From contig NZ_ATUE01000007.1 of NCBI RefSeq assembly GCF_000420045.1, positions 124,001 through 188,000 of the forward strand: 64,000 bases of DNA, given 5' to 3'. The notes under the pieces are model-generated. The model saw nothing but the letters and a program-made list of their open reading frames with translations, made no database searches and was not told where the DNA came from. Origin of the DNA: Perlucidibaca piscinae DSM 21586 (GTDB lineage: Bacteria; Pseudomonadota; Gammaproteobacteria; Pseudomonadales; Moraxellaceae). The first letter of the stretch is position 1; each line of letters opens with the position of its first letter. The position numbers and the translations under genes were made by a program. Positions 26,211-35,422 of this stretch are shown in pieces.

Positions 26211-27260
26211 ATGAACCAAAGTGAGGTGTTACTGGGCGTCGACACGCATTTAGATACGCATGTTGGCGCAGTCATTAGTGAAGCTGGCAAGCTCCTGGGC
26301 ACATTAGCTGTGCCTACGAATCTAGATGGGTATTGCGAGCTGTTGGTCTGGGCTAAATCATTCGGTAAATTGCGACGTGCTGGCGTCGAAGGTACTGGCA
26401 CTTATGGAGCCGGATTGACTCGCGTACTACGCGACCATGAAATTGAAGTGTTAGAGGTCAATCGGCCCGACCGGGCAGCACGTCGATCCAAAGGCAAATC
26501 TGATCCAATCGATGCAGAAAATGCTGCACGCGCAGTCCTTGCTGAGAAAGCAACGGCTATACCGAAGACACAATCAGGCGCAGCAGAAGCCATGCGAGCA
26601 GTCTCTGTAGCTAGGCGGAGTGCAGTCAAAGCCAAAACGCAGGCAATCAATCAGCTACGAGCTTTGCTGGTCAGTGCACCGCAAGATGTTCGAGAGCGGT
26701 TGTTAAAAGTCAAAGCGGCCGAGTGCGTGAAACGGTGCCTTCGACTGCGCTCGCTCGGTACAAGCGTCATGGAGCAAGCATTGACGGCTACCCTGAGATT
26801 ATTGGCAAAACGCTGGGCCTCACTCGCAGATGAGCTAAAAACACTCGATGCCATGCTGGAGCGCTTAACTACTGAGTATGCCCCGCGCCTGCGTGAGCGC
26901 TTCGGTATAGGCCCGCAAACTGCTGCGACGTTAGTGGCAGTAGCAGGCGACAACCCAGGGCGTCTGCATAGTGAAGCGGCCTTGGCAGCACTCTGCGGTA
27001 CTAGCCCACTGCAAGCTTCCTCTGGCAAAACGACACGTCATCGTTTGAACAGAGGTGGCGATCGAACGGCCAATAATGCCTTGTGGACCATTGCGATGGT
27101 TCGGATGCGAAGTGACCCACGAACACGAACTTATGTTGAACGTCGAACGCAGGAAGGACTGTCAAGCAAGGAGATTCATCGCTGCCTGAAACGGTATATC
27201 GTGCGTGAAATATATCCGCTAATCATGGCTGATTTAGCAGTCTCGAGAGGCTGTGGTTGA
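26211..27260 (+). CDS. IS110-family DEDD recombinase
   Basis: A 349-residue protein. The N-terminal RuvC-like DEDD domain has GVDTHLDTHVGAV (first Asp), GVEGTGTYGAGL (Glu) and RRSKGKSDPIDAENAAR (Asp pair). The C-terminal transposase_20 domain has RFGIGPQTAATLVAVAGDNP and ALAALCGTSPLQASSGKTTRHRLNRGGDRTANNALW with the catalytic Ser region. GGAGG before ATG 26211 fixes the start. The gene looks intact, so this element could still be active. Confidence 0.92.
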   Translation: MNQSEVLLGVDTHLDTHVGAVISEAGKLLGTLAVPTNLDGYCELLVWAKSFGKLRRAGVEGTGTYGAGLTRVLRDHEIEVLEVNRPDRAARRSKGKSDPIDAENAARAVLAEKATAIPKTQSGAAEAMRAVSVARRSAVKAKTQAINQLRALLVSAPQDVRERLLKVKAAECVKRCLRLRSLGTSVMEQALTATLRLLAKRWASLADELKTLDAMLERLTTEYAPRLRERFGIGPQTAATLVAVAGDNPGRLHSEAALAALCGTSPLQASSGKTTRHRLNRGGDRTANNALWTIAMVRMRSDPRTRTYVERRTQEGLSSKEIHRCLKRYIVREIYPLIMADLAVSRGCG

Positions 27261-27494
27261 CATAGGAGCGTCAACGCGGTGGCGGAGAGCTTCTTCCAGC
27301 TGCTGAAACGGGAGCGGATACGCCGGAAGGTGTACCTGACCCGTGACGAAGCGCGGGAAGATGTGTTCGATTACGTGGAGATGTTTTACAACCGGAAGCG
27401 CAAGCACGGTCACACGAACATGCTGCCGCCCGCCGAGTTCGAGCGGCAGTATTTCATGAGGCAGGGAGCTGTCTAGGAAACTGGGGTCGGTTCA

Positions 27495-27715
27495 GGCCAT
27501 GGCGGCCTGACTTAAACGAAACGGCCTCCACGGAACCGGGCTTGATTCAGGATGCTGTCAGTGCCGATCAGGGTCTTCGGGCTTCTGGTAGTGGGCGAGA
27601 AGCTGATCAAGCAACTCGTCGTTGATGAGGTGTTTGTCCTTACTCATGGTGTCTCCGGTCTGGTGCGCCAGTGTCGCTTAATTGACCGGTCACACAAAAT
27701 CTAGGACCCCCTCGG
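27495..27715 (-). pseudogene. IS256-family transposase fragment
   Basis: Reading left from ATG 27647, the frame gives MSKDKHLINDELLDQLLAHY then QKPED, the N-terminus of an IS256-type transposase. One extra C in an ACCC run throws it out of frame; removing it restores IGTDSILNQ. Only about 110 coding bases remain before the IS3 end. The outer sequence to 27715 resembles an IS256 terminus (CACAAAATCTAGGACCCCC). Confidence 0.7.
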
Positions 27716-27794
27716 GGACGTCGCAGCGATGGTGGTTGTGCAACAAACAGTCACTCATGAAGTCCATCGTCTCTTCCCTTAAGCTGTCAAATCC

Positions 27795-28562
27795 TTATCC
27801 TAGCTTTCTAGACGCTTGGTCGATTGTTCGCGATAACCGCTGCTTGTACAGGTCTGCTGACGCACTTTCAATAGCCCTTTTCCCTTCGAACAGCAAGACC
27901 GGATCAACTAGTCTGCGGAGTAACTGGATTAGGGCCGCAATTCTCGGCATGTCCTTCTGGGGGGGGATATCGCTCCCATAACTATCGATCGATTTCGCTA
28001 GACGCCAAGTGATGTCCTCTGCCATACGATCCATGTTTTCGCGAAGTCGCCTGGCTATTTCAAGCAGGTCTGTCAACTCAATACCGTTTTTGACGAGGTC
28101 CGCAGCTGCCTCGAGCATCAGGATCTCACCTACACGATATCTTCTTCCCTCGGGTAGCAGGAATCCCAAATCGACCGCCTGACGAAGAAGCACTTTCGGC
28201 ATCCGTTTGTAACCGAACATGCGTAACAACTGTGCGTTTGTAACTGTGCCTGGCGTTGAATTGCTAGGCATAAGAGGCGTGGTGATTACTGTATCGAGAC
28301 CGATCAACTCCCGCACGTTACGGCCTTGTTCGGCCGCATCGATTAATTCCTTGATGCCGTTAAGGCTATAACCCCGACTCTGCAGGCGTAACAAAAGTTG
28401 CAGGCGATACAAATGTGCCTCTCCATACACGGCCTGGCGACCGCGTTTGGCCGGGGGAGGGATGATGCCTTTATCTTGGAATGCTCTGAGATTGCGTACT
28501 GTTGTCCCCGCAAGAACAGAGAGTTCTTCCACCAACCAGCCTTCTCGTTCCGTTACCTTCAC
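27795..28562 (-). CDS. MerR-family transcriptional regulator
   Basis: A 255-residue regulator. The N-terminal winged HTH (WLVEELSVLAGTTVRNLRAFQDKGIIPPPAKRGRQAVYGEAHLYRLQLLLRL in parts) is MerR type, starting at GTG 28562 with GAGGA upstream. A long C-terminal region (LLEIARRLRENMDRMAEDITWRLAKSIDSYG) has no metal-binding Cys pattern, so it is not a metal sensor. It is the first intact non-IS gene of the island and is a candidate regulator of the oxidation operons, but nothing in the sequence proves its target. Confidence 0.85.
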   Translation of the reverse strand: MKVTEREGWLVEELSVLAGTTVRNLRAFQDKGIIPPPAKRGRQAVYGEAHLYRLQLLLRLQSRGYSLNGIKELIDAAEQGRNVRELIGLDTVITTPLMPSNSTPGTVTNAQLLRMFGYKRMPKVLLRQAVDLGFLLPEGRRYRVGEILMLEAAADLVKNGIELTDLLEIARRLRENMDRMAEDITWRLAKSIDSYGSDIPPQKDMPRIAALIQLLRRLVDPVLLFEGKRAIESASADLYKQRLSRTIDQASRKLG

Positions 28563-28654
28563 TATCTGCGGTTCCTCAAAAAAGCTTCAAAAGCATAATA
28601 ATCTATCATGATCAGCCGTGTAGTGGCTTAATGAGCCTGGGTTCTATCCCCACG

Positions 28655-28665
28655 CCCCCCCCCCC
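28655..28665. repeat. Run of 11 C residues
   Basis: An uninterrupted C11 tract lies between the MerR gene and the IS3 remnant. Such tracts are slip-prone and also common assembly error sites; no gene spans it. Confidence 0.8.
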
Positions 28666-28699
28666 GCATTTGAGTAGCACGAAGCTTTGGAGTCCAATC

Positions 28700-29083
28700 C
28701 CACCCTGACGCTGATCTGGTCATGCAGGCGCTGGGCATGGCTTATGAGCAACGCGGTCGTCCTCAGGGTCTGATGTTCCACTCGGATCAGGGTGGGCAAT
28801 ATGCATGCCGGAAGTTCCGGCCGCGCCTGTGACGCTACCGGATCGCGCAGAGCATAAGTCGTCGCGGCAACTTCTGGGACAACTCGCCGATGGAGCGGCT
28901 GTTCCGCAGTCTGAAATCGGAATTGGTGCCGAGTGTGGGTTACATGACGGCCCAGGAGGCACATCGGGACATCAGCCATTAGCTTATGCACCGGTACAAC
29001 TGGATACGGCCGCATCAGTTCAATGACGGACTGGCGCCGGCTATGGCGGAAGAAAAGCCTAACTCAGTGTCCCGGATGAGTTG
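28700..29083 (+). pseudogene. Decayed 3' half of an IS3-family orfB
   Basis: One frame reads DADLVMQALGMAYEQRGRPQ, then LMFHSDQGGQYA, SRRGNFWDNSPMERLFRSLK and MHRYNWIRPHQFNDGLAP, the second half of an IS3 DDE transposase. Two stop codons interrupt it (TGA where RL-W-RYRI is expected, TAG before LMHRYNW). The N-terminal half is missing. It is unrelated in detail to the intact IS3 at 25 kb. Confidence 0.85.
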
Positions 29084-29113
29084 ACCACTACAAACAGCCC
29101 CCTTTTTATGCAT

Positions 29114-30655
29114 TTAGGAGAACACATAGTTGTCAATTGGCAGATGCTTGGCGCGCCAGAGCATCTCGAACGAGGTCGACGGCCGCAACATGGGCGCGTC
29201 GCCGTGCCGATCAAAATAGTAGCTGTTGGACATCGCACAGTTATGATTCAGGAAAACTGTATTCTTCTGCCGGTCCTGGATATCTGCAAAGTACCTGTCA
29301 TGCACCTCCTGCCGGATCTCGACACGCGTCGCCTTTCTGCGCCGAGCCTCATTGATGCACCTGACGGCGTGTATCGAATTGCCCTCGACCATCTTGAAAT
29401 AGGACGTTCCAATCAGCGCGTAGGGGCCGAGCATCACGTAGAAATTAGGATAGCCGGGCACCGTCATCCCTTCATAGGCCTGGTAGCGATTTTCCTCCCA
29501 AAAAGAGCCTAGCTCCACGCCATTGCTGCCGACGACTTCGTAGGACGGCAGGTTTCCCTTCTCGAAAACCCGGTAACCGGTCGCCATGATCAAGACGTCG
29601 ACTGGATGCTCTTCCCCGTCCTTTGTCAGCACTCCATTTTCCGTGATGCGCTCGATAGGCGTCGTCACCAACCGTGCGTTGTCTCGAGCAAAGACCTTGA
29701 AATAGTCATTGGAGAATGACGGCCGCTTGCATCCAAAGCCGTACTTCGGCGTCAGCTTTTCCCAGAGGTCAGGCCGGCCCGGCAACTGCTCATGCATGTT
29801 GCAGATTCCAGCCGCTTCGCAGTGCCGCACCAGCCAGGGAAATTGCCGGTAGTAGACTGCTGATATCACCATCAAGGACTCGCTGACTATGTCGGTGCCT
29901 GCACGTACGAGGCGCTGCGCCGTCGGCGCCAGACGAAAGGCGCTCCTCAGCCACGCCGGTAGAACACGGTCTGGTTTCTTCAGCAACCAGATGGGCGTGC
30001 GCTGGAATACATCGAGATGGGCAACCTGCGGGGCGATGGCGGGCAGCAACTGCACGGCGGTCGCCCCTGTACCGATCACGGCCACCCGCTTGCCCTCAAG
30101 GCCAATGTCGTCGCGCCAGTACCCGGTGTGGATGGTCTCGCCTCGGAAATCCTTGATGCCTTTGATGTCAGGCATCTTCGGGGAGATCAGCCCACCCGTC
30201 GCGGAAACCAGATGACGGGCCGTGACGATCTTGCCACCGTCCGTGAATATCCGCCAGCAATGACTGCTTTCATCGAACTCGGCGCGCCCCACTCTGACGC
30301 CAAACCGTATGTGGGGATAGATGCCGTACTTCGCTGCCACCTTCTCCGTGTAATGGTGCAATTCTGACCCTGGTGCGAACACACGCGACCAGTTCGGATT
30401 CTGCTCGAACGAGTACGAATAGGTGAACGAGGTGATATCGACGGCGATACCGGGATACCGGTTATCTCGCCATGTTCCGCCGACTTCGGAAGCCCGCTCG
30501 AGCAAGATGAAATCGTTGATGCCCTCGCTCTTTAGCTGGATCGCCGTGCCGAGCCCAGAGATACCTGCTCCGATGATGACGACTTCATGGTCCGGATGAG
30601 CAATGACCGGCATCTGCGTAATAGCCCGCTCCTGATGAACAACGGCAATATTCAT
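29114..30655 (-). CDS. Baeyer-Villiger / flavin monooxygenase 1
   Basis: A 513-residue class B flavoprotein monooxygenase. The FAD motif is GAGISG (29-34), the NADPH motif GTGATA (195-200), and the BVMO fingerprint FxGxxxHxxxW is present as FRGETIHTGYW (170-180). It would insert oxygen next to a ketone to give an ester or lactone. Start ATG 30655 overlaps the stop of the upstream hydrolase as ATGA and has CGGAGAA upstream; a longer frame to 30775 lies inside the hydrolase gene and is rejected. It is last in the leftward operon PF10118-SDR-hydrolase-BVMO, so ester formation followed by hydrolysis is the natural reading. Confidence 0.92.
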   Translation of the reverse strand: MNIAVVHQERAITQMPVIAHPDHEVVIIGAGISGLGTAIQLKSEGINDFILLERASEVGGTWRDNRYPGIAVDITSFTYSYSFEQNPNWSRVFAPGSELHHYTEKVAAKYGIYPHIRFGVRVGRAEFDESSHCWRIFTDGGKIVTARHLVSATGGLISPKMPDIKGIKDFRGETIHTGYWRDDIGLEGKRVAVIGTGATAVQLLPAIAPQVAHLDVFQRTPIWLLKKPDRVLPAWLRSAFRLAPTAQRLVRAGTDIVSESLMVISAVYYRQFPWLVRHCEAAGICNMHEQLPGRPDLWEKLTPKYGFGCKRPSFSNDYFKVFARDNARLVTTPIERITENGVLTKDGEEHPVDVLIMATGYRVFEKGNLPSYEVVGSNGVELGSFWEENRYQAYEGMTVPGYPNFYVMLGPYALIGTSYFKMVEGNSIHAVRCINEARRRKATRVEIRQEVHDRYFADIQDRQKNTVFLNHNCAMSNSYYFDRHGDAPMLRPSTSFEMLWRAKHLPIDNYVFS

Positions 30656-31587
30656 GCGAGTTCTCCGAGGGTTCGTGTCACGCCAGCAGGTTGGTCGGTA
30701 TGGCGCTGGATAAATAGGGCGATTTTCGTCACATCTTTTTTTGCCTCGGGCAGAAACAGGTTGAAAATTGGCCACACATGAGGCATATCCTGTCTGGCGA
30801 TCATTTGTACCGGAACTCCCGCCTCCCGCGCCCTCTGTGCGACCATATAGGCGTCATCTCGCAAGCATTCGCTCTCGCTCACCGTCAGCATCAGCGGCGG
30901 AAATCCCGCGTAGTGGCCTCGCGACGGCGAAACATGCGGATCGGTTGGCTCTGCACCGTTCAGATAAATCCCGATCGCATGATCGATGATAGATTTCGAC
31001 AGCATCGCATCGGCTTCAGAATTTGCCTTCACGGACCACAGTTTGCCGGTCGCATCCGCACCGGGCGACAGCGCGATCGCACAGGCCGGCAACCGCAACC
31101 CCGCGTCCCTGGCTCTGAGCAGCGTCACCAGGGTCAGGTTCCCACCCGCAGAATCACCGGCAATGACAATCGGCAACTTGCCACCTTCACCCCTCACCAG
31201 AGCGGCATACGTGGCGAATGCGTCGTCCGGCGCGGCAGGAAACGGGTGCTCGGGTGCCAACCGGTAGTCCGCAAGGAAAATCCGTGCCGAAAGCCTCTTC
31301 GCCAGTTCGCCACAGAACGGGTGATAGGTTTCGAGGCGACCGCCAATGAACGCACCGCCATGGAGATAGAGCATCACCATTCTGGGATTGCTCACCTCCA
31401 GCCACTGGCCGTGTATGCCACCAAGCACATCCTTGCGCATTTTCACCCCTGCAGGCAGTGGGCAGGGCAGCATTCGACTGTTCATCGCGCTACGTAAGTG
31501 TTTGACGACAGCCTCTTTGCTACCAAACTCTCGTTTAACTCTAATGCGCAACGCTATCTTAAGGATTTCGGCTTGTGTGGATGCCAT
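30652..31587 (-). CDS. HSL-type alpha/beta hydrolase (esterase)
   Basis: A 311-residue hormone-sensitive-lipase family esterase. It has the HGGAF oxyanion motif (76-80), DYRLAPEHPFPA, GDSAGGN with nucleophile Ser146, and a C-terminal His in HVWPIF. LipR of the mycobacterial mymA operon belongs to the same family. No signal peptide is visible, so it is cytoplasmic. Start ATG 31587 is preferred over an upstream frame extending into the SDR gene. Four-base overlap with the BVMO gene implies coupled synthesis; it probably cleaves the ester made by that BVMO. Confidence 0.91.
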   Translation of the reverse strand: MASTQAEILKIALRIRVKREFGSKEAVVKHLRSAMNSRMLPCPLPAGVKMRKDVLGGIHGQWLEVSNPRMVMLYLHGGAFIGGRLETYHPFCGELAKRLSARIFLADYRLAPEHPFPAAPDDAFATYAALVRGEGGKLPIVIAGDSAGGNLTLVTLLRARDAGLRLPACAIALSPGADATGKLWSVKANSEADAMLSKSIIDHAIGIYLNGAEPTDPHVSPSRGHYAGFPPLMLTVSESECLRDDAYMVAQRAREAGVPVQMIARQDMPHVWPIFNLFLPEAKKDVTKIALFIQRHTDQPAGVTRTLGELA

Positions 31588-31634
31588 GACTTCTCCCGGT
31601 AACCTTGACCGTCCAAGTATTCGCGCTGAAAAAC

Positions 31635-32462
31635 TCAGTCGGCAATTAATCGATAGGCTTCGCCGAGGCCCTTGGCGTACAGTCTTGGCGCAAGCCGCTT
31701 GATGTACCACGCGATGCGACCGTCGACCTGCGGTAAAATATAAAGCTGGTTCCTGTCCATGGCATCCAGCGTTTTGCGGGCGACTGTATCGCTGTCCATG
31801 AGTGCGAAACGAGTCATCGCCTCCTTGGCAAAATCCGACCGGCGCTCGGGAAGACGTCCGTCGTTCGCGATATTGGTCGGCACCACCGTCGGGCAGAGTA
31901 CGGTCACGTTGACACCAGTACCCGTCAGTTCGGCGTGGAGGGTCTCTGAAAGGGACATGACGCCGGCCTTGGTGACGTTATAGGTGCTCATTTCTGGCGC
32001 CGCTGCAAAGCCTGCCGCCGAAGCAACATTGATGATTCCGCCGTATCCAACACTGCGCAGTTGCGGAGCGAAAAAATGACATCCATGAATGACGCCCCAG
32101 AGATTGACGTTCATGCACCAGTGCCAGTCGGCAAGCGTCACTTCGCCGATCGCGCCGCCCAGTCCGACGCCGGCGTTGTTGACCACCAGCGTCACGGGCC
32201 GCTTCAGCAACTCAGGCGCCTTCCTGGCCAACTCTTCCATCTGCTCCGATTTGCCGACATCGCAGGCGTAGGGAACCGCGTGTGTCCCCAGCGCAGAAAG
32301 ATAGTCGGCAACAGCCTCCGCCCTGTCTTGCCTGATGTCCGCGCAAATGACGGCGCCGCCACGGCGTGCGATTTCATACGCAAAGCTCTTGCCGATGCCA
32401 CTGCCGGCGCCTGTAACGACTGCCGCGGCGTTGTTCGATACCTTCATTGACTTCAATGCCAT
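31635..32462 (-). CDS. Short-chain dehydrogenase/reductase 1
   Basis: A 275-residue classical SDR: TGAGSGIG at about 16-23, NNAGVG, the Ser of NVASAAGF, and YNVTK supply the cofactor and catalytic residues. Asp in ICADIRQ after beta-2 suggests NAD(H) preference. The C-terminal extension (YIKRLAPRLYAKGLGEAYRLIAD) resembles SDRs acting on lipids. The likely role in this operon is oxidation of a secondary alcohol to the ketone taken by the BVMO; this is inference from context. ATG 32462 follows AAGAG. Confidence 0.88.
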   Translation of the reverse strand: MALKSMKVSNNAAAVVTGAGSGIGKSFAYEIARRGGAVICADIRQDRAEAVADYLSALGTHAVPYACDVGKSEQMEELARKAPELLKRPVTLVVNNAGVGLGGAIGEVTLADWHWCMNVNLWGVIHGCHFFAPQLRSVGYGGIINVASAAGFAAAPEMSTYNVTKAGVMSLSETLHAELTGTGVNVTVLCPTVVPTNIANDGRLPERRSDFAKEAMTRFALMDSDTVARKTLDAMDRNQLYILPQVDGRIAWYIKRLAPRLYAKGLGEAYRLIAD

Positions 32463-32475
32463 GACTGACTCTTGC

Positions 32476-33438
32476 TTAGTGGGCGATGGCAAGCTTGCGC
32501 TTGGCTCCGGAACTTTCTGCGCTTGATCCATTTACCGACTGACGACGGCGCAAAGTCCAAGCTTTCAGTGCATCAAAGGCTTTGTGCGTGTCCTTGGACT
32601 TGTCATATGCACGCTTCCAGACGCGGATCACCTCGCGGTTGTCGTCATCCCATGGATGAAAATCCGGCGAAAAGTACGGCAGGAAGTGCGACGCGAAAAT
32701 GCGAGTGAAAATTCCGGGCCGCACGAACAATTTGTCGCTCATCCGAATTGCCGAGCGCCAGTTGGTGAGCTGGCCATCCTTGTAAAGAAGATAGGCCTGA
32801 TTGCCTACCATGATCGGCACGCCAACAGCTACGGCCAGCCCCATCCCACCCACCCGCTTGAAATAGCCCGACAGTCCGCCCCCGCTTGCCTCCACGAACA
32901 CGTCAAAACTCACACCCTTGTGTTCGGTTTCCTCGACGAAGTGCCAAAACAACATGGCTCGTAACTCCGGATCCGTCTCGTCGAACAGGTCTGGATTCTC
33001 GAGCATCACCGAAGAAATGATGGCCGTGAAATGCTCGAAGGCCGCCGCAATGGAACATTGCATGTCCGGGCTGAGGCTGCCCTGCAAGCTGGTACGGATT
33101 CGCGTGAAGACCCTTTCGACGACATCAATGGGAACACCATGCTCCACGCATGCCTTGTTCATTTCGTCATGCTCGCGAGCGTGAATCCGCTCCTGCTTGC
33201 AGAAATTTATTGCCGCCTGCCTGACTTCGGGATCCTTGAGATTGTCTAACTGGATCCGGGCCGAATTCATGACCCAGCGCTCACCGTCTGGCACTGCTGC
33301 CAGGATGGCGTTCATCCAGTGTGTCATCCACGGATCACCGTTGAACCAGTGCCTGGTCACGGTCTCCGTATTCATCCGGAAGTGGAGATCCCGAGGGATC
33401 ACCTCCTCGTAACCTATCGACCTAGCTAACTCACCCAT
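32476..33438 (-). CDS. PF10118 'metal-dependent hydrolase' family protein 1
   Basis: A 320-residue member of the PF10118/COG3687 family. Conserved metal-type positions are the Glu of PDGERW, QERIHAREHDEMN, AAFEHFTAI and WHFVEETEHKGVSFDVF, i.e. E...ExxH...E...ExxH. That pattern is characteristic of carboxylate-bridged diiron four-helix proteins. A hydrophobic stretch (about 195-215, GGMGLAVAVGVPIMVGNQAYLL) may touch the membrane. It heads the leftward operon PF10118-SDR-hydrolase-BVMO. The family has no firmly established reaction known to me; oxygenase rather than hydrolase activity is my inference. Two more intact copies and one relic lie in the same island. Confidence 0.85.
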   Translation of the reverse strand: MGELARSIGYEEVIPRDLHFRMNTETVTRHWFNGDPWMTHWMNAILAAVPDGERWVMNSARIQLDNLKDPEVRQAAINFCKQERIHAREHDEMNKACVEHGVPIDVVERVFTRIRTSLQGSLSPDMQCSIAAAFEHFTAIISSVMLENPDLFDETDPELRAMLFWHFVEETEHKGVSFDVFVEASGGGLSGYFKRVGGMGLAVAVGVPIMVGNQAYLLYKDGQLTNWRSAIRMSDKLFVRPGIFTRIFASHFLPYFSPDFHPWDDDNREVIRVWKRAYDKSKDTHKAFDALKAWTLRRRQSVNGSSAESSGAKRKLAIAH

Positions 33439-33464
33439 AACCGACTCTCCTCAGTGCGCCCAAA

Positions 33465-33478
33465 AGGTTGGTCAACCA
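33465..33478 (-). promoter_or_regulatory. Shared operator-like motif, copy 1 (operon 1)
   Basis: In gene orientation TGGTTGACCAACCT, 27 bases before the PF10118-1 start, directly after a TAAAAT -10-like box. Member of a four-copy set consensus TGGTTG-N4-RCCA; this copy also contains the perfect palindrome GGTTG-GT-CAACC in the other orientation. Confidence 0.55.
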
Positions 33479-33814
33479 TACAAATTTTAGGATAAGTGAT
33501 AAGATATGGCTCTAATAAAGATTACACGAAAAAATGTTACCATGTCATCATGTAATTTATTGGTGCGCTCAGTCAAGTGCTGTTATGGCATATTTTCATG
33601 CTCACGAGGGCTTGCTTACGGGCGTTGTTGCGTAAACGCCTGCAGGTCATAGGCTTCGTGCAAAGTCTGATTGATCTGGCCAGGTTGGATTGACCCGTGC
33701 CTGACTACAAGCGCCATCTGCCGTCGTCAGAAGGCGCTGACTGTGAGTCTCCCTTACCGTCCCAATCGCGATGGCTTGCATCTGCTGGTCGACAACACCG
33801 GTGTGAAAATGCTG

Positions 33815-33874
<60 letters not shown>

Positions 33875-34477
33875 ACCAAGAAGCATGTCGCGGAATACGG
33901 GGTAGAACCCACCGCCGGCAGTGGCGCAAGGCGCATCTGAGCATTGATGCCGAGACGCTCGAAATCAGGGCCATCGAGATCAGGGGCAACCGCATCGGCG
34001 ACGCGCCGATGCTGCCTGAGCTGCTGACGCAAATCCCGGTGACGGAAGTCGTGACGACCGTAAGTGGTGTATGGCGCCAAGGCCTGCCATGCCGCGATTG
34101 CGACACCCGGCGCGGCCGCTCTGATCCTGACCCTCAAGAATGCGCAGACCTGGAAAGGCAGCGGTGCAGGTGTTGAGGCTCGCCATGAAACCTTGCGTTC
34201 AGCCCGGCATCTGGGTCGGACGATCTGGAAGAAATGGAGCGGTTATCACCGGCGCAGCCTAGTGGAAACCAAGATGGGCTGCTTCAAGTTGCTGGGCGAG
34301 CGGGTGACGGCCAAAGACTTCGACCGCCAGATGATAGGGCTTCAGGTGCGCGCGGTGATCCTGAACCAACTTATGCGCTTGGGCACGCCGAAGGGAGGCC
34401 GCGAACTGACCGCTGCTGTCCCTGAGGCCTTTGCTGATCTCGGTCTGTGGCAACGAGTGCAGCCAAGTGTAGACATT

Positions 34478-34491
34478 TGGTTGTATGACCA
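34478..34491 (+). promoter_or_regulatory. Shared operator-like motif, copy 2 (operon 2)
   Basis: TGGTTGTATGACCA preceded by CATT, 62 bases before the PF10118-2 start. The decamer CATTTGGTTG is identical to that at the motif before the hydrolase at 47.7 kb. Confidence 0.55.
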
Positions 34492-34552
34492 ATAAAATGG
34501 TGTTTGTAAGCTATATCACGCTTCTCAAACAGATCAGTAGCAGGAGATTATG

Positions 34553-35422
34553 ATGAGCACAGTGTCTATTTCTCATCGCAAGGTTGCTTTTGATGTTTCA
34601 GCTGTGCCGCGTCACTGGAATGGTGGTGATCCGGTGCTGACCCGGTTTTTTGATGCCCTGTCGGTGCATTTTCCTGAGGGAGAACGCTTTTTCATCCAGT
34701 CGGTGCGCCACTTTCAGGATCAGGTCACCGATTCGCGTCTGCGCCAGGATATTCGTCACTTCATCCGTCAGGAGGGTCAGCACGGTATCGTCCATGATCG
34801 CTTCAATGATGTTATGGCCGGGCAGGGGATCGATGTTGAGCGGGTGACCGCCAATCTGCGCCGCTTTATCCGGACCTCTCAGAAGTACCTTCCGAAAAAA
34901 TACCAACTAGCGATGACCGCCGCGTTCGAGCATTTTACTGCCACCCTGGGTGAGGCCATGCTGAAAGAAGAAACAGACATGTTCCGCGAGGCAGATCCGG
35001 TTATGCGGGCGATGTTTCTCTGGCATGGTGTTGAGGAGGTTGAGCACAAGGCAGTGGCTTATGACCTTTATCAGACCGCAGCCGGAGGTGGATACCTGAC
35101 GCGCGTTTCGGCACTGGTGGTGGCAATGCTGATGGTGCATGCAGTGGTGGCGCCGGTGTTTATCAATATGCTGCGTCTGGATGGTGCCTTGCGCAAACCC
35201 GGCGTTGTGCTGCGCGGATTGAATCGTTTGTACGGTCGCGGGGGCATCCTCACCGGCATGTTGCCGGAGTTTCTTGCCTGGTTCCGGCCCGGGTTTCATC
35301 CGTGGGAAACCGGCATGCCGGAGAAGGTCGCGGCCTGGCTGGAAGAGTATGGCGAACACGGTGATCCGATGCGAGCCTCTGCCGCAGTGTATGGCGATGC
35401 TGTCATTCAGGAAGCCGCTTGA
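34553..35422 (+). CDS. PF10118 family protein 2
   Basis: A 289-residue paralog. The same metal pattern is seen: GERFF, RQEGQHGIVHDRFN, AAFEHFTATL and WHGVEEVEHKAVAYDLY. A hydrophobic segment (LVVAMLMVHAVVAPVFINML) follows. AGGAG at 34542-34546 suits ATG 34553 (six-base spacing) better than the adjacent ATG 34550. It opens the rightward operon PF10118-BtrH-thioesterase-thioesterase-ligase-ACAD-ACAD-GMC. The constant pairing of this family with oxidation enzymes in three operons suggests it does an oxidative or hydrolytic step on the same substrate class; the reaction is unknown. Confidence 0.85.
   Translation: MSTVSISHRKVAFDVSAVPRHWNGGDPVLTRFFDALSVHFPEGERFFIQSVRHFQDQVTDSRLRQDIRHFIRQEGQHGIVHDRFNDVMAGQGIDVERVTANLRRFIRTSQKYLPKKYQLAMTAAFEHFTATLGEAMLKEETDMFREADPVMRAMFLWHGVEEVEHKAVAYDLYQTAAGGGYLTRVSALVVAMLMVHAVVAPVFINMLRLDGALRKPGVVLRGLNRLYGRGGILTGMLPEFLAWFRPGFHPWETGMPEKVAAWLEEYGEHGDPMRASAAVYGDAVIQEAA

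Larger units (their letters stand above)
25998..27271 (+). mobile_element. IS110-family element inserted in IS3 orfB
   Basis: Comparing the split IS3 frame shows the insertion point: GGGA-CA before the element and CA-ACGCGG after it, where the uninterrupted frame needs GGGACAACGCGG. A CA dinucleotide is thus shared at both junctions, as expected for the two-base core of IS110 recombination. The element is 1274 bases long, without terminal inverted repeats, and carries one recombinase gene. Confidence 0.85.
25297..27476 (+). pseudogene. IS3 transposase OrfB, split by IS110 insertion
   Basis: The -1 frame after the slippery site encodes an rve-type DDE integrase: YYAWRAQPLSQR, QEFTVDAPNKVWVTDITYI, AAVMDLFSRQIVGWSM, HSDQGSQFSS. 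It breaks off after MSRRGNCWD at 25998. The missing C-terminus resumes at 27272 with NAVAESFFQLLKRERIRRK and ends at 27476. The last DDE Glu (AESFF) is therefore separated from the rest and the IS3 cannot make active transposase. Confidence 0.9.
25001..27494 (+). mobile_element. IS3-family insertion sequence, interrupted by IS110 element
   Basis: The left end TGAACCGACCCCA (25001) and right end TGGGGTCGGTTCA (ending 27494) are inverted repeats extending about 25 bases with mismatches. Without the inserted IS110 element the IS is about 1.22 kb, normal for IS3. No direct repeat flanks the ends (AGC left, GGC right), suggesting rearrangement after insertion. It carries overlapping orfA and orfB. 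Confidence 0.88.
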
